The position numbers were made by a program, and so were the translations under genes. From Rhodohalobacter sulfatireducens (GTDB lineage: Bacteria; Bacteroidota; Rhodothermia; Balneolales; Balneolaceae), in NCBI RefSeq assembly GCF_022012475.1, contig NZ_JAKLWS010000003.1:62001-126000 (forward strand): a stretch of 64,000 bases of DNA, read 5' to 3'. Positions 44,822-54,700 of this stretch are shown one piece after another. The notes beneath the pieces were generated by a model. That model did not search any database and was not told the DNA's origin. It saw only the letters and a list, made by a program, of their open reading frames with translations. How positions within the stretch are numbered: the stretch's first letter is position 1; every line of letters starts with the position of its first letter.

Positions 44822-46018
44822 CTATACAAACTCATTTTTACCTGCCTTCCAGCCCGACCAAAGTTTAATGAAAGCTACCAGGAAAAGGAAGAGAAGAGGA
44901 ACCGTCCAATTTTGGGTGAGGTCAAAAAAAGCACCAAACAGAACCGGGCCAACAGCTGCTATTGTATAACCAATGGACTGCGACATTCCCGAGAGTTCAT
45001 TTGCCGAATCTGAATCACGGCTTCGCAGTAAAATAAAGAATAGTGCTAGACCAAAACTTCCACCGAGGCAAAATCCGAGAATTGCCGACCAGATAGCTAC
45101 AAACAAAATAGATGACTGGAACACTAATCCAATAATACTCACCATCTCAAAAAATGCAATCCAGAAAACAAGAGTTTGTTGGTTTGTTTTTTTTGATGCC
45201 ATGGGAGGAATTGCAAACGTACCCAAAACGCCTACTCCGTGCATAATGGAAAGCATCCAGCCTGCATGCGAAGGTGTCATCCCGCGATCGATTAAAATTT
45301 CAGGTAACCAGGCAGTAAGAGTGTAAAATGTAAGAGACTGAAGGCCCACAAAAACTGCGATGTGCCATGCAAGTGCAGAGGTTCCCAAATCCCGCAGAGA
45401 GGAACGGAAAGACTTTCTCATGATGACGGGCATATTTACCTTCAATTGTGGGAGCCATGCAAAGAATGCCAGTGCAGATAATATTCCCCAGCTCGCCAAT
45501 GTCCATCGCCATCCTAAACCTGCACCTTCAGAAAGAGGTATGCTTACTCCGGATGCAATCGTAGCCCCCACGCCCAGCATGGATGAGTAAATACCCGTCA
45601 TTAAACCGGCTTTTTGAGGAAATTGTTTTTTTACGATTCCCGGCAGCAATACGTTTCCAAGTGCTATACCGATTCCCAATATCAGCGTTCCACCAAAAAG
45701 CGCCAGGTGAGCGGGGATGACTCTCAGAAAAATTCCAATTGTAAGAATAGACAACGCAAATGCCATGGTTCCCTCTGTTCCCATTTTTCGAGTGAACAGT
45801 GGTGTGAGAACTGAAAATATTCCAAAAGCCAAAACCGGCAGTGTCGTGAGTAGTCCGATCAGGCTGTTTGAGAGCCCGGTGCTCATCCTGATCTCAGTCA
45901 CCAAAGGACCAACCGCAGTTAATGAGGGCCTCAGGTTCAGAGAGATTAGAATTATTACAAGTATCAGTAAGTATTTCTTTTTTTGATCGGTAGACATTCG
46001 CCTGTATTTAATAAGCAT
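44822..46018 (-). CDS. MFS transporter, CynX/NimT-like
   Basis: 398 residues with about twelve membrane helices and the CynX/NimT-family opening ISLNLRPSLTAVGPLVTEI. Relatives move small anions or amino-acid-like compounds. It is on the same strand as, and 108 bases upstream of, the amidoligase operon, so it may export or import a product or precursor (inference). ATG 46018 is used; a second ATG at 45997 (MSTDQKKKYLL) is equally possible. Confidence 0.87.
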   Translation of the reverse strand: MLIKYRRMSTDQKKKYLLILVIILISLNLRPSLTAVGPLVTEIRMSTGLSNSLIGLLTTLPVLAFGIFSVLTPLFTRKMGTEGTMAFALSILTIGIFLRVIPAHLALFGGTLILGIGIALGNVLLPGIVKKQFPQKAGLMTGIYSSMLGVGATIASGVSIPLSEGAGLGWRWTLASWGILSALAFFAWLPQLKVNMPVIMRKSFRSSLRDLGTSALAWHIAVFVGLQSLTFYTLTAWLPEILIDRGMTPSHAGWMLSIMHGVGVLGTFAIPPMASKKTNQQTLVFWIAFFEMVSIIGLVFQSSILFVAIWSAILGFCLGGSFGLALFFILLRSRDSDSANELSGMSQSIGYTIAAVGPVLFGAFFDLTQNWTVPLLFLFLVAFIKLWSGWKAGKNEFV

Positions 46019-46148
46019 ACAAATTACAAAGAATCCACTTGCAGATAAGGAAAATCTTTATCGATGCGGAGACTTATCTTCAATTATGAAATACAGGATT
46101 TGCGACATTAATTTACGATTCAAAGCATTTTTTTAAGATCTTGAATTC

Positions 46149-46643
46149 ATGAAAGATTCAATTTTACTACCATCATTTATCTTATTCTATAGCATCTGTT
46201 TTTTGTGGATCCCAGGTTGTTCATCCACTTCAAACTCTGTTGAAAATGTGCCCCGTCAGGTATTGCTTTCAAGTTCGGAAGCTTTGATGATTGAGGGGCG
46301 TACAATTACACTCTCTGCTACTTTAACCAGGGATTATGTCCCAAACTCTGCAGAGGATGAAAGTCCGTTGATTGCAAGAATAGAAATTGTAGCATCAAAG
46401 GGTGAGGTGTTGCCTGAAGGCCTGAATACGGACGCTGTTTGGGTAATGGTTGATGAGCAGGTTTGGGGATCATCTTATTCCGGTGAACAACTTAAAGATG
46501 ACAAAACCCGAATTGTTAAAATTGCAAATGAAGGACCGAATTTTGGAATCGGAAAAAAGGCAGTGGTCATCGTTCGCATCCGTAATAATGGTTCCACATA
46601 CTTGTTAAGGGCCAACAACCAGGAGATAGAGCGGGCAAATTAA
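46149..46643 (+). CDS. Lipoprotein of unknown function
   Basis: 164 residues with a lipoprotein signal ending IPGC (Cys24) and a small beta-rich body (VPRQVLLSSSEALMIEGRTITLSATLTRDYVPNS, VRIRNNGSTYLLRANNQEIERAN). No family recognised. It is divergent from the MFS gene and followed by pyrR after about 130 bases, which contain a bulged TGGCA-GTGC/GCACTTGCCA pairing (46643-46690) of unclear role. Confidence 0.65.
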   Translation: MKDSILLPSFILFYSICFLWIPGCSSTSNSVENVPRQVLLSSSEALMIEGRTITLSATLTRDYVPNSAEDESPLIARIEIVASKGEVLPEGLNTDAVWVMVDEQVWGSSYSGEQLKDDKTRIVKIANEGPNFGIGKKAVVIVRIRNNGSTYLLRANNQEIERAN

Positions 46644-46774
46644 TGGCAGTGCGAATGGATTTTGGTAAGTAGATCATTGCACTTGCCATAGTTTATTCTT
46701 CTTTACTGTATTCCGAATTGTTTACAATACGTACAATTCCTAATTTTGAGTTTAAAGTCACCCTGAGGTAATTT

Positions 46775-47323
46775 TTGAAACAAGCCAAAATCATGTCGGA
46801 AGAGGATGTTAATCGTACCTACCTGCGGTTCGCATATCAATTCCTGGAACCTCACGATAATCCATCCGAGCCTGCAGTGATTGGAATGCAGACCAGAGGG
46901 GTTTACATCGGACGTCGAATTGTGAGCATTATTGAAGATATCAGCGGCAGCAAGCCCGATTTCGGAGTTTTGGATGTTACATTTTATCGGGATGATTTTC
47001 GATCGAAGCTTAAAATGCCGGAAGTAAAAATCACTGAAATCCCCTTTGACCTCTATAATCGGGACGTCATTTTAGTGGATGATGTTCTCTATACCGGTCG
47101 TACTGTTCGCTCCGCGATGGACGCTTTGATGGATTATGGTAGGCCCAGAAGTATAAAGTTTTGCTGTATGATCGATCGTGGACACAGAGAGTTACCAATT
47201 CGATCAGATTATGTTGGCCTCACGGTTCCAACCCATGCTGATGAAGAGGTCCAGGTGAAAGTAAAAGAGCTCGACGGAGAAGATGCAGTTTATGTTCTGA
47301 AGGGAAGGGGGACGGATGCCTGA
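46775..47323 (+). CDS. pyrR: Bifunctional pyrimidine regulator / uracil phosphoribosyltransferase PyrR
   Basis: 182 residues. The PRPP-binding loop ILVDDVLYTGRTVRSAMDALMDYGRP (from about 99) and VIGMQTRGVYIGRRI, FYRDDFRSK are diagnostic of PyrR. It binds pyr mRNA leaders in Gram-positives and has weak uracil phosphoribosyltransferase activity. Starting at TTG 46775 aligns with relatives (MKQAKIMSEEDVNRTYLRFA). No recognisable PyrR-binding loop was seen in the upstream 130 bases. It overlaps pyrB by 8 bases. Confidence 0.94.
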   Translation: MKQAKIMSEEDVNRTYLRFAYQFLEPHDNPSEPAVIGMQTRGVYIGRRIVSIIEDISGSKPDFGVLDVTFYRDDFRSKLKMPEVKITEIPFDLYNRDVILVDDVLYTGRTVRSAMDALMDYGRPRSIKFCCMIDRGHRELPIRSDYVGLTVPTHADEEVQVKVKELDGEDAVYVLKGRGTDA

Positions 47324-48263
47324 AACCACAGATTATAGCTTCAATCAAAAGCATCTTCTGGGTTTAGCCGATTATAGTAAAGAGGATATTGAATATGTTC
47401 TCGAACAAGCCAAAACATTTCGCGAAGTTTTAGACCGGCCGGTCCCCAAGGTTCCCACACTGAGGGATAAAACAATCGTGAACCTCTTTTACGAGAACAG
47501 TACACGAACCCGCTTATCTTTTGAACTTGCCCAAAAGCGTATGGGGGCCGATGTTGTAAATTTCTCCACAAGCTCCTCGAGTACTAAAAAGGGAGAATCG
47601 CTAAAAGATACGATCCGAAATATCAGTTCAATGAAAATTGATATGGTGGTTGTTCGTCACGAAAGCCCGGGCGTTCCTCATTTTTTAACAAGATGTGTGG
47701 ACGCTGCCATTTTAAATGCCGGTGACGGTGCTCATGAGCATCCAACCCAGGCCCTGCTGGATATGTTTACAATTCAACAGGAATTGGGGGCGGTTGAAGG
47801 TAAAAAGATCGCAATTATTGGTGATATAACTCATAGTCGCGTGGTTCGGTCGAATATTATTGGTATGAAAAAATTGGGAGCCGAGGTTACTATCTGCGGG
47901 CCAAAATCTCTGATGCCAAATCATGTTAATGCACTTGGAGCAAATGTATCATACAATCTTGAAGAAACACTCCAGTGGTGTGATGTGGCGATGGCACTTC
48001 GAATACAGTTGGAACGAATTGAAGGATCTACGGATCTGTTCCCCAGTCTTCGGGAGTATCACCAGCTATTCGGAATTCGAATGGATCACCTTGAAAAATA
48101 TCCTCAGTTTACTGTTATGCATCCGGGGCCCATTAACCGGGGCGTAGAGATGGAAAGTGAAGTAGCGGACAGCGACAGGGCTGTAATATTAGACCAGGTT
48201 ACGAACGGACTGGCGGTCAGAATGGCGATTCTATATTTACTCAGTGGTGGTGTAAGAATTTAA
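47316..48263 (+). CDS. pyrB: Aspartate carbamoyltransferase catalytic chain
   Basis: 315 residues, usual for PyrB. STRTR (62-66) in the carbamoyl-phosphate loop, VVRHESPGVPHFL, GDGAHEHPTQALLDMFTI, IGDITHSRVVRSNI and the C-terminal MHPGPINRGVEM, all standard. It commits pyrimidine synthesis by joining carbamoyl phosphate and aspartate. Translationally coupled to pyrR. No pyrI or pyrC follows. Confidence 0.97.
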   Translation: MPETTDYSFNQKHLLGLADYSKEDIEYVLEQAKTFREVLDRPVPKVPTLRDKTIVNLFYENSTRTRLSFELAQKRMGADVVNFSTSSSSTKKGESLKDTIRNISSMKIDMVVVRHESPGVPHFLTRCVDAAILNAGDGAHEHPTQALLDMFTIQQELGAVEGKKIAIIGDITHSRVVRSNIIGMKKLGAEVTICGPKSLMPNHVNALGANVSYNLEETLQWCDVAMALRIQLERIEGSTDLFPSLREYHQLFGIRMDHLEKYPQFTVMHPGPINRGVEMESEVADSDRAVILDQVTNGLAVRMAILYLLSGGVRI

Positions 48264-48361
48264 ATCCCTCTTCTTTCTTCTTAAACCACGAATAACAACT
48301 TAAACTTACATCAACCTTTTTTATTGGTTAACGTAGAAAAGGTCTGCAAAAGTTATTATTT

Positions 48362-48392
48362 TGACTGCCATTCAAATTTTGACCGTTAGTCA
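48362..48392. promoter_or_regulatory. Candidate TetR operator
   Basis: A palindrome TGAC-CGTTA-GTCA at 48380-48392 lies two bases before the tetR ATG, with a weaker copy of the same form (TGACT...ATTCA) at 48362-48374. TTGACT at 48361-48366 can also serve as a -35 element. The arrangement fits autorepression, in which TetR bound here blocks transcription of itself and the efflux genes. Confidence 0.6.
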
Positions 48393-48394
48393 GT

Positions 48395-49072
48395 ATGGAG
48401 AAAAAACTTACCAGGAAAGAGCGAGAACGCAACGCCCGTAAAGAGCTTATTATCGATGTAACCGAAAAGATCATTGAAGAGCGGGGTTTTGAGAATATTA
48501 CGATGGATGAAATTGCTGAGAAAGCGGAAATGGGGAAAGGTTCTCTCTATCTCTATTTCAAAAACAAGAATTCAATTTTTTTGGCCATTTGTGATCGTGG
48601 ATCCAAGGTTTTGACTCAAGCTATGAGCCAGGTTCTTGCAAAGGATATTACAGGTTTGGAAATGGTTGAGAAATTGGGGCAGACTTATTTCGAATTTATT
48701 ACCAATAACCCATTGTATTTTAATGCCTTCAATTATTATGAGGGTTTGAGGAATCGTGATGCTTTGCCTGAAGGGCCTATGGCTGAGAAATGTGAAGAAA
48801 ATGCGCGGCAGGCTATGACGTATATTGTGCGTTCTCTGCAAATAGGTATGCAGGATGGAAGTATCGATTCAACATTTGATCCAAAACAACTCGGCCTGAT
48901 TATCTGGGGTGCCTCTAAGGGAATCGTCCATATGGCGTTTATGAAACAGAAAGAGGACCACATGGCAGTTCTCGACGATATCGATTTCAGCCTCGAATCA
49001 CTGATTGCCACATTCATGCAGTTGGTTGGACAGGGGATGAGAAATTATGACTACCAGTCAGAAAATGTGTAA
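48395..49072 (+). CDS. TetR/AcrR-family transcriptional regulator
   Basis: 225 residues. The N-terminal helix-turn-helix is clear (RKELIIDVTEKIIEERGFENITMDEIAEKAEMGKGSLYLYFKNKNSIFLAI, about 16-66), followed by a C-terminal ligand-binding helical domain. It precedes a TolC-adaptor-RND operon by 62 bases on the same strand and carries a palindrome directly before its start, so it is most likely the local repressor, released by efflux substrates. Confidence 0.94.
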   Translation: MEKKLTRKERERNARKELIIDVTEKIIEERGFENITMDEIAEKAEMGKGSLYLYFKNKNSIFLAICDRGSKVLTQAMSQVLAKDITGLEMVEKLGQTYFEFITNNPLYFNAFNYYEGLRNRDALPEGPMAEKCEENARQAMTYIVRSLQIGMQDGSIDSTFDPKQLGLIIWGASKGIVHMAFMKQKEDHMAVLDDIDFSLESLIATFMQLVGQGMRNYDYQSENV

Positions 49073-49134
49073 CAATGATATGAACCGTTCGTAATAAGTA
49101 TCTGTTTAAATAAGATTTTTGAATAAATAAGGAC

Positions 49135-50610
49135 ATGCAGCTAACAAAGAATCAACTAAAAAGACTTTTCGTAACCACTCTTATTCTCTGTTTAGGGACA
49201 TTTCAGGAGGCTTTCTCGCAAGATATAAAGGTTGAATTACCTGAGAATAATGAACTAACTATAGACCAGGTAATTAAACTTTCAGTTGTAAACAATCCGG
49301 AAGTGAAGCGGGCAATATTATCCGTTGAAAATGCAGATGAACAGGTAAAACTGGCATGGAGTGAAGTATTGCCGGATGTAACAAGCTCAGCTTCATTTAC
49401 ACGGAATATTGAGATCCCGGTAAACTTTGTGCCGGCTACATTTTTTGATCCCAATGCAGACCCGGATGAATTAGTACCCCTGCAATTTGGTACTGATAAC
49501 AATTGGCAAGGTGGAATTACAGTTTCACAAAATATTTTTCGGGGTGAGGCAATTGTTGGAATAAGCAGTTCAAGTGTATTTAAATCGGTGCAGGAGGAAG
49601 CTCTGAGGTCAACTATTCAGCAGATTATCACCCAGTCCAGGAAAGGATTTCATGCGGTTTTGATTGCTGAAGAACAGTTGCGTTTGCAAGAAGCAACAAT
49701 TGAACGGATCGAAGAAAATCTTGAAGAAAACCGATCAAGATATGAGGCCGGGTTGATTGAGGAATACGACGTACTGCGCCTTGAAGTTCAACTGGCCAAC
49801 CAACAACCGCAACTGAAAGATGCTCAACTTTCAGTTGAAGAAGCCTATCGAAATCTAAAAGAGTTGATGGCTCTCCCTCTGGATTTGCCATTGGAGATTG
49901 TTGGAAGTCTGAGTGAGTATCAAATCAACAATCCCGCGGAAGGAGGCAATGAAAATGAAACGATTTACAATTTAGTAGAAGCTACCCCACTCCCGATGCT
50001 TAACGAGGGCGAGGCTTTAGATGTAATGAGGAACAAACGGGGCGATTTAAGGGTTCTGGAAGTTCAGCAGAGCCTGAAAGACCGAGAAATCAGGGCAATT
50101 AAGAGTCGTTTTTTACCAACTGTCACCGCAGATTATAATCTTCAATGGACAGCAGCCCAACCAGGCACCCCCAGGCCTTTTGAAAGTGCGGTTAGGTTTC
50201 AAACGCTAATGGTGAATGTGAGTGTTCCAATTTTTACCGGTTTTGAGAGAATGGCAAACCTGAATATCGCACAGATTGAGAAAAGAGACCTTGAGGTACA
50301 GGAATGGGCGGCTGAAAAGACCGCGCTTAATGAATATGAAACAACTTTAGAGCGTTTGAGAAATCTTGAGGAGACTGCTAACGCCAGAAGGCAGGCAGTA
50401 GATCAGGCTCAGCGCGGATACGAGATTGCCGTAAATCGATATGAAAACGGAGTGGGGTCGCAACTTGAGGTGACCGAAGCAGAACTTCAGGTACGTGAGG
50501 CTGAACTAAATTATGCACTCTCCGTAGCAGATTATCTGAATTCGAAGGCAGACTTTGATTTAGCTATCGGCATGGTACCAATGATTGACGAAACTGAATA
50601 CGAATTTTAA
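49135..50610 (+). CDS. TolC-family outer-membrane efflux protein
   Basis: 491 residues with a signal peptide (TLILCLGTFQEAFS) and two internally similar halves of long helices and strands (LAWSEVLPDVTSSASFTRN, RYEAGLIEEYDVLRLEVQLANQQ, NRYENGVGSQLEVTEAELQVREAELN), the TolC pattern. It forms the outer-membrane channel of the efflux pump encoded by the next two genes. Confidence 0.93.
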   Translation: MQLTKNQLKRLFVTTLILCLGTFQEAFSQDIKVELPENNELTIDQVIKLSVVNNPEVKRAILSVENADEQVKLAWSEVLPDVTSSASFTRNIEIPVNFVPATFFDPNADPDELVPLQFGTDNNWQGGITVSQNIFRGEAIVGISSSSVFKSVQEEALRSTIQQIITQSRKGFHAVLIAEEQLRLQEATIERIEENLEENRSRYEAGLIEEYDVLRLEVQLANQQPQLKDAQLSVEEAYRNLKELMALPLDLPLEIVGSLSEYQINNPAEGGNENETIYNLVEATPLPMLNEGEALDVMRNKRGDLRVLEVQQSLKDREIRAIKSRFLPTVTADYNLQWTAAQPGTPRPFESAVRFQTLMVNVSVPIFTGFERMANLNIAQIEKRDLEVQEWAAEKTALNEYETTLERLRNLEETANARRQAVDQAQRGYEIAVNRYENGVGSQLEVTEAELQVREAELNYALSVADYLNSKADFDLAIGMVPMIDETEYEF

Positions 50611-50631
50611 AACGGATCAAAACTACTAACA

Positions 50632-51720
50632 ATGAAAAATATTCAAACAGCAATAATAGTAATCTTTGCTTTCGGGTTTTTATATGCCTGCGAGACAGAA
50701 ACTGCCGAGGTTGAACAGGCTGTAAAAACAGTAAATGTGGAAACACAGAAAGTGGAGCCTGAAATTTTTGAGAGTTATCTGCAACAGGTGGGTATGGTAA
50801 CTACAAACCGTGATGTACGTGTCTCTTCAGAGGTAAGCGGCCGGATTGTGAACCTTAATAAAGAAGAAGGTGAGCAGGTACAAGAAGGCGAAACAGTTAT
50901 TAAAGTTGATGACCGAAAACTGCAGCAAGAACTCAATCGATTACAGGCCACAACATCTCAGTCAAAAGAAAATTATGAGCGCCTGAAGCGTTTGTACGAA
51001 GAGCAGGATATTGGCTCTGAAATAGATTACCTGAACGCTAAATATGCGTATGAGCAAAATTTGGCTGCTTTGGAATCAATACGGGTTGATCTTGAAAACA
51101 CATCGATATCTGCACCATTTACCGGTATTTTAGAAACTGTATTGACCGAAGTGGGTGAGATGGTTTCACCCGGTACACCGGTTTTCAGACTCATCAGCAG
51201 GCAAAGTAAAAAGGTAGAACTCGGTGTTCCTGCACGATTTGCCGGTTCAGTTGATTTAGGTGATATGGCAGAAGTTTGGTTCGATTATGATACCGAAACC
51301 AGGTACCAGCTTCCCGTAACCTTTATCGGAAACACAATTGATCCTATGAACCGAACATTCACCGTTGAAATTGATCTGCCAGCTGAATTGAACCAGGTAA
51401 AAATTGATATGATCGCGAATGTACGACTTCGTACAGAACGGATTGAAGATGCTATAGTGGTCGGAGAAGAGTATGTATTCCAAAAAGGCGGAAACAATGT
51501 AGTATATGTTTCTTCGCAGGATGAGCAGGGTAACCCAATTGCTGTAGAACGGGTTGTGAGCCTGGGGTCAGCTTATGGAAATAATATTGTGATACGCAAC
51601 GGCCTTGCCACAGGTGATGAGTTGGTGACTGTAGGTGCATCGTATCTGCAGGACGGCTCCAGAATTGTGAATGTTGAAGATGAGCAATCTCAGATGGTTG
51701 CCGAACAAGAAAGTGAGTAG
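50632..51720 (+). CDS. RND efflux periplasmic adaptor (lipoprotein)
   Basis: 362 residues. Lipobox LYAC near residue 20, then the lipoyl halves VSGRIVNLNKEEGEQVQEGETVIKVDD, a short coiled-coil hairpin, SAPFTGILETVLTEVGEMVSPGTPVFRL, and a beta-barrel with YGNNIVIRNGLATGDELVT. It links the TolC-like channel and RND pump. Placed 21 bases after the TolC gene and 9 before the pump gene. Confidence 0.94.
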   Translation: MKNIQTAIIVIFAFGFLYACETETAEVEQAVKTVNVETQKVEPEIFESYLQQVGMVTTNRDVRVSSEVSGRIVNLNKEEGEQVQEGETVIKVDDRKLQQELNRLQATTSQSKENYERLKRLYEEQDIGSEIDYLNAKYAYEQNLAALESIRVDLENTSISAPFTGILETVLTEVGEMVSPGTPVFRLISRQSKKVELGVPARFAGSVDLGDMAEVWFDYDTETRYQLPVTFIGNTIDPMNRTFTVEIDLPAELNQVKIDMIANVRLRTERIEDAIVVGEEYVFQKGGNNVVYVSSQDEQGNPIAVERVVSLGSAYGNNIVIRNGLATGDELVTVGASYLQDGSRIVNVEDEQSQMVAEQESE

Positions 51721-51729
51721 AATTTAGCT

Positions 51730-54700
51730 ATGAGCAAAGATCTAAACAGTAGTCCTATCAAAAAATCGATGGCCCCGGCGGAAGACCGAAAAGAGTTTGG
51801 CCTTAGTTCATTTTCCATCAACAACAGGGTAAGTGTACTCGTAATGGTGGTTTTGATTGCCATTTTGGGGGTTCAGTCGTATATGTCCATCCCAAAAGAG
51901 GCTCAGCCAGATATTACAATTCCAAATATTATTGTGATTACACTCTATCCGGGTGTGAGTCCGGTGGATATGGAAAGTTTAATTACCCGAAAGCTGGAAG
52001 AGGAGCTTGCAACAATCTCTGATATTAAGGAGATGACTTCGACCACTACCGAGGGATATTCAAGTATCAACCTGGAGTTTAATACAGATGTAAATATTGA
52101 TGAAGCGCTGCAAAAGGTTCGTGAAAAAGTAGATTTGGCAAAACCGGAACTCCCCTCTGCTGCTGAAGATCCGATTATACAGGAGATTAATGTATCTGAA
52201 TTTCCAATAATGCAGGTGAATGTTTCGGGCTCGTACGGCCTGGATGATCTGAAAATTGTTGCCGAAGATCTGCAGGATCGCATTGAAATGATCCCGCAAG
52301 TATTGGAAGTCAACCTGGCCGGTGGTATAGAGAAAGAAGTTCAGGTGGATGTAGATCTCCAGATGCTTAAATACTACGGAGTGTCGATGGGCGATATCAT
52401 CTTAGCCATTCAGAATGAGAATGTGACCATTCCTGCAGGGACAGTAGATGTGGGAAATAAGAAATTCCTGATGAGAGTTCCGGGCGAGTATGACAGCCCC
52501 GCACCAATCGAAGATATTGTAATAGATGCACCTAATGATGCACCGATCTACATCAGGGATGTGGCTGATGTTCGATTCACTCAAAAAGAGAGAGAATCGT
52601 ATGCTTATTTGAATGGCGATCCTGTAATTACACTGTCTGTAACTAAGAGAACAGGTACGAATATTATTGAAGCGGCACAAAGCGTGCGAAACATCATCGA
52701 CCAACGGCTACCCGGAATGCCACCCACTACAAATGTGAAAATTACCTCCGACATGAGTGAGGAGATCAACATGATGGTGAGCAGCCTGGAGAATAACATC
52801 ATCTCAGGCCTGTTTCTTGTAGTAGGTGTGCTGCTTTTTTTCCTGGGGGTTCGAAATGCATCCTTTGTGGGTATCTCAATTCCATTGTCGATGTTTATAT
52901 CGTTCATTGTGCTTCAGGCTTCGGGAATCACGATGAATATGATTGTCCTGTTCTCCCTGATTCTTGCACTGGGGATGTTGGTGGATAATGCGATTGTAGT
53001 CGTAGAAAATATATTCAGGTATCTCGAGGAAGGATACGATAATTTTGAAGCTGCAAAAAAAGGGACCGGTGAGGTTGCTCTGCCGATTATATCGGGAACC
53101 ATGACCACATTGGCGGCTTTTCTGCCCATTGCTTTCTGGCCCGGAATTGTAGGTGATTTCATGTCGTATCTGCCAATTACGCTGATCATCACATTAAGTA
53201 GTTCGCTGTTTGTAGGGTTGGTCATTAATCCAGTATTGTGTGCTGTATTTATGAAGCTGGAAACAGGTGAGGGTAACAGAAAGGTAACTCTAACGAAAAA
53301 AGGAAAGTGGGCATTAAGAATTATTGGAGCGGTACTTCTTGGAATGCTTCTTGTTGGAAACCCAATTTTTTGGGGAATGGCCATTATTCTCGGAGCGATC
53401 TTATTCCTCAGTTTCAAGTATTTCATGAAGCCGATAAGTTTATGGTGGCAGACAAGAGGACTGAATAAAGTTCTTAACTACTACGAATCTACACTTAAAT
53501 GGTCTCTCGGACATCGATTTACAGTACTTGGAATTTCATTCTTTGTTCTGATTTCAAGCTTTGTGGTATTTGGAGTTTTTAATCAGGGGGTTGAATTCTT
53601 TCCTGAAGATATCCCTCCCAAGCGAGTGTACGTTCAGATTGAAACTCCAGCCGGAACAAATGTAGAATTTACCCGGCAGATTGCACAAGAACTGGAATCC
53701 CGTTTGGATCAACTGGATAATTACCGGGATGTTGAGACTATCGTAAATACGCCGGGAGCTCCCGTTTCAAGCGGAATGGATATGAGCGGCGGTAATACAG
53801 CTAACAGGGGTACGATTGTCCTTAGTTTTGTAGATTATAATGAGCGAGTTGGAAGCACATTTGATTCGATTGAACAACTGCGAGAAATTCTTCCAGCAGG
53901 AATTGCGGGTGCTGAAATTACAGTAGAGAGACAACAAGATGGTCCTCCTACAGGGAAACCGATCAATCTTGAGATTGTAGGTCAGGACCTGGAACAGCTC
54001 GATTCAATCTCCCAGGAAATTCTCAGTATCCTGGAAAATGATCCTATTTATGGAAAACTGGATGGACTTGAGACTGATCTGCCTGAGCCTCGTCCTCAAA
54101 CCAGGATAACTGTAGATAGAGAAAAAGCTGCCATATACGGCGTTAACACAAGCAGTGTCGGGAATACAATCCGGCAGGCTATTAACGGTGTAGAAGCCTC
54201 TCAATACAGGGAAGGTAATGATGAGTACGATATCATTGTTCGCCTTGCTAAGAAGTACCGTGAAGACTTAAGTACGCTTAACAACCTAACGGTTATGGGC
54301 GAAGAAGGCCGCCAGATCCCACTTTCTGAAATTGCTGAATGGCATGTTGAGGAAGGGTATGGAGGTATCCGGCGGATTGATCAAGATCGTGTAGTTTCCG
54401 TTCAAGCCGATGTGCGAAGTAATTTCAACAGCAATGCAGTACTTGCCGAGGCACAGCAATTGCTGGAACCTCACTTGCAGAACCTTCCAAGTGGTGTAAC
54501 AACATCTTGGACAGGACAAAACGAGGAACAGGATGAGGCCCAGGAATTTTTGACGAACGCATTTTTAATAGCCCTGGCACTGATGGCATTCATTCTCATA
54601 TCACAATTTAATTCCGTTGCAAAACCATTTATTGTGTTGACATCGGTTATCATGTCGATATCTGGTGTTTTGTACGGGTTAATTGTTTTTCAGATGCCAT

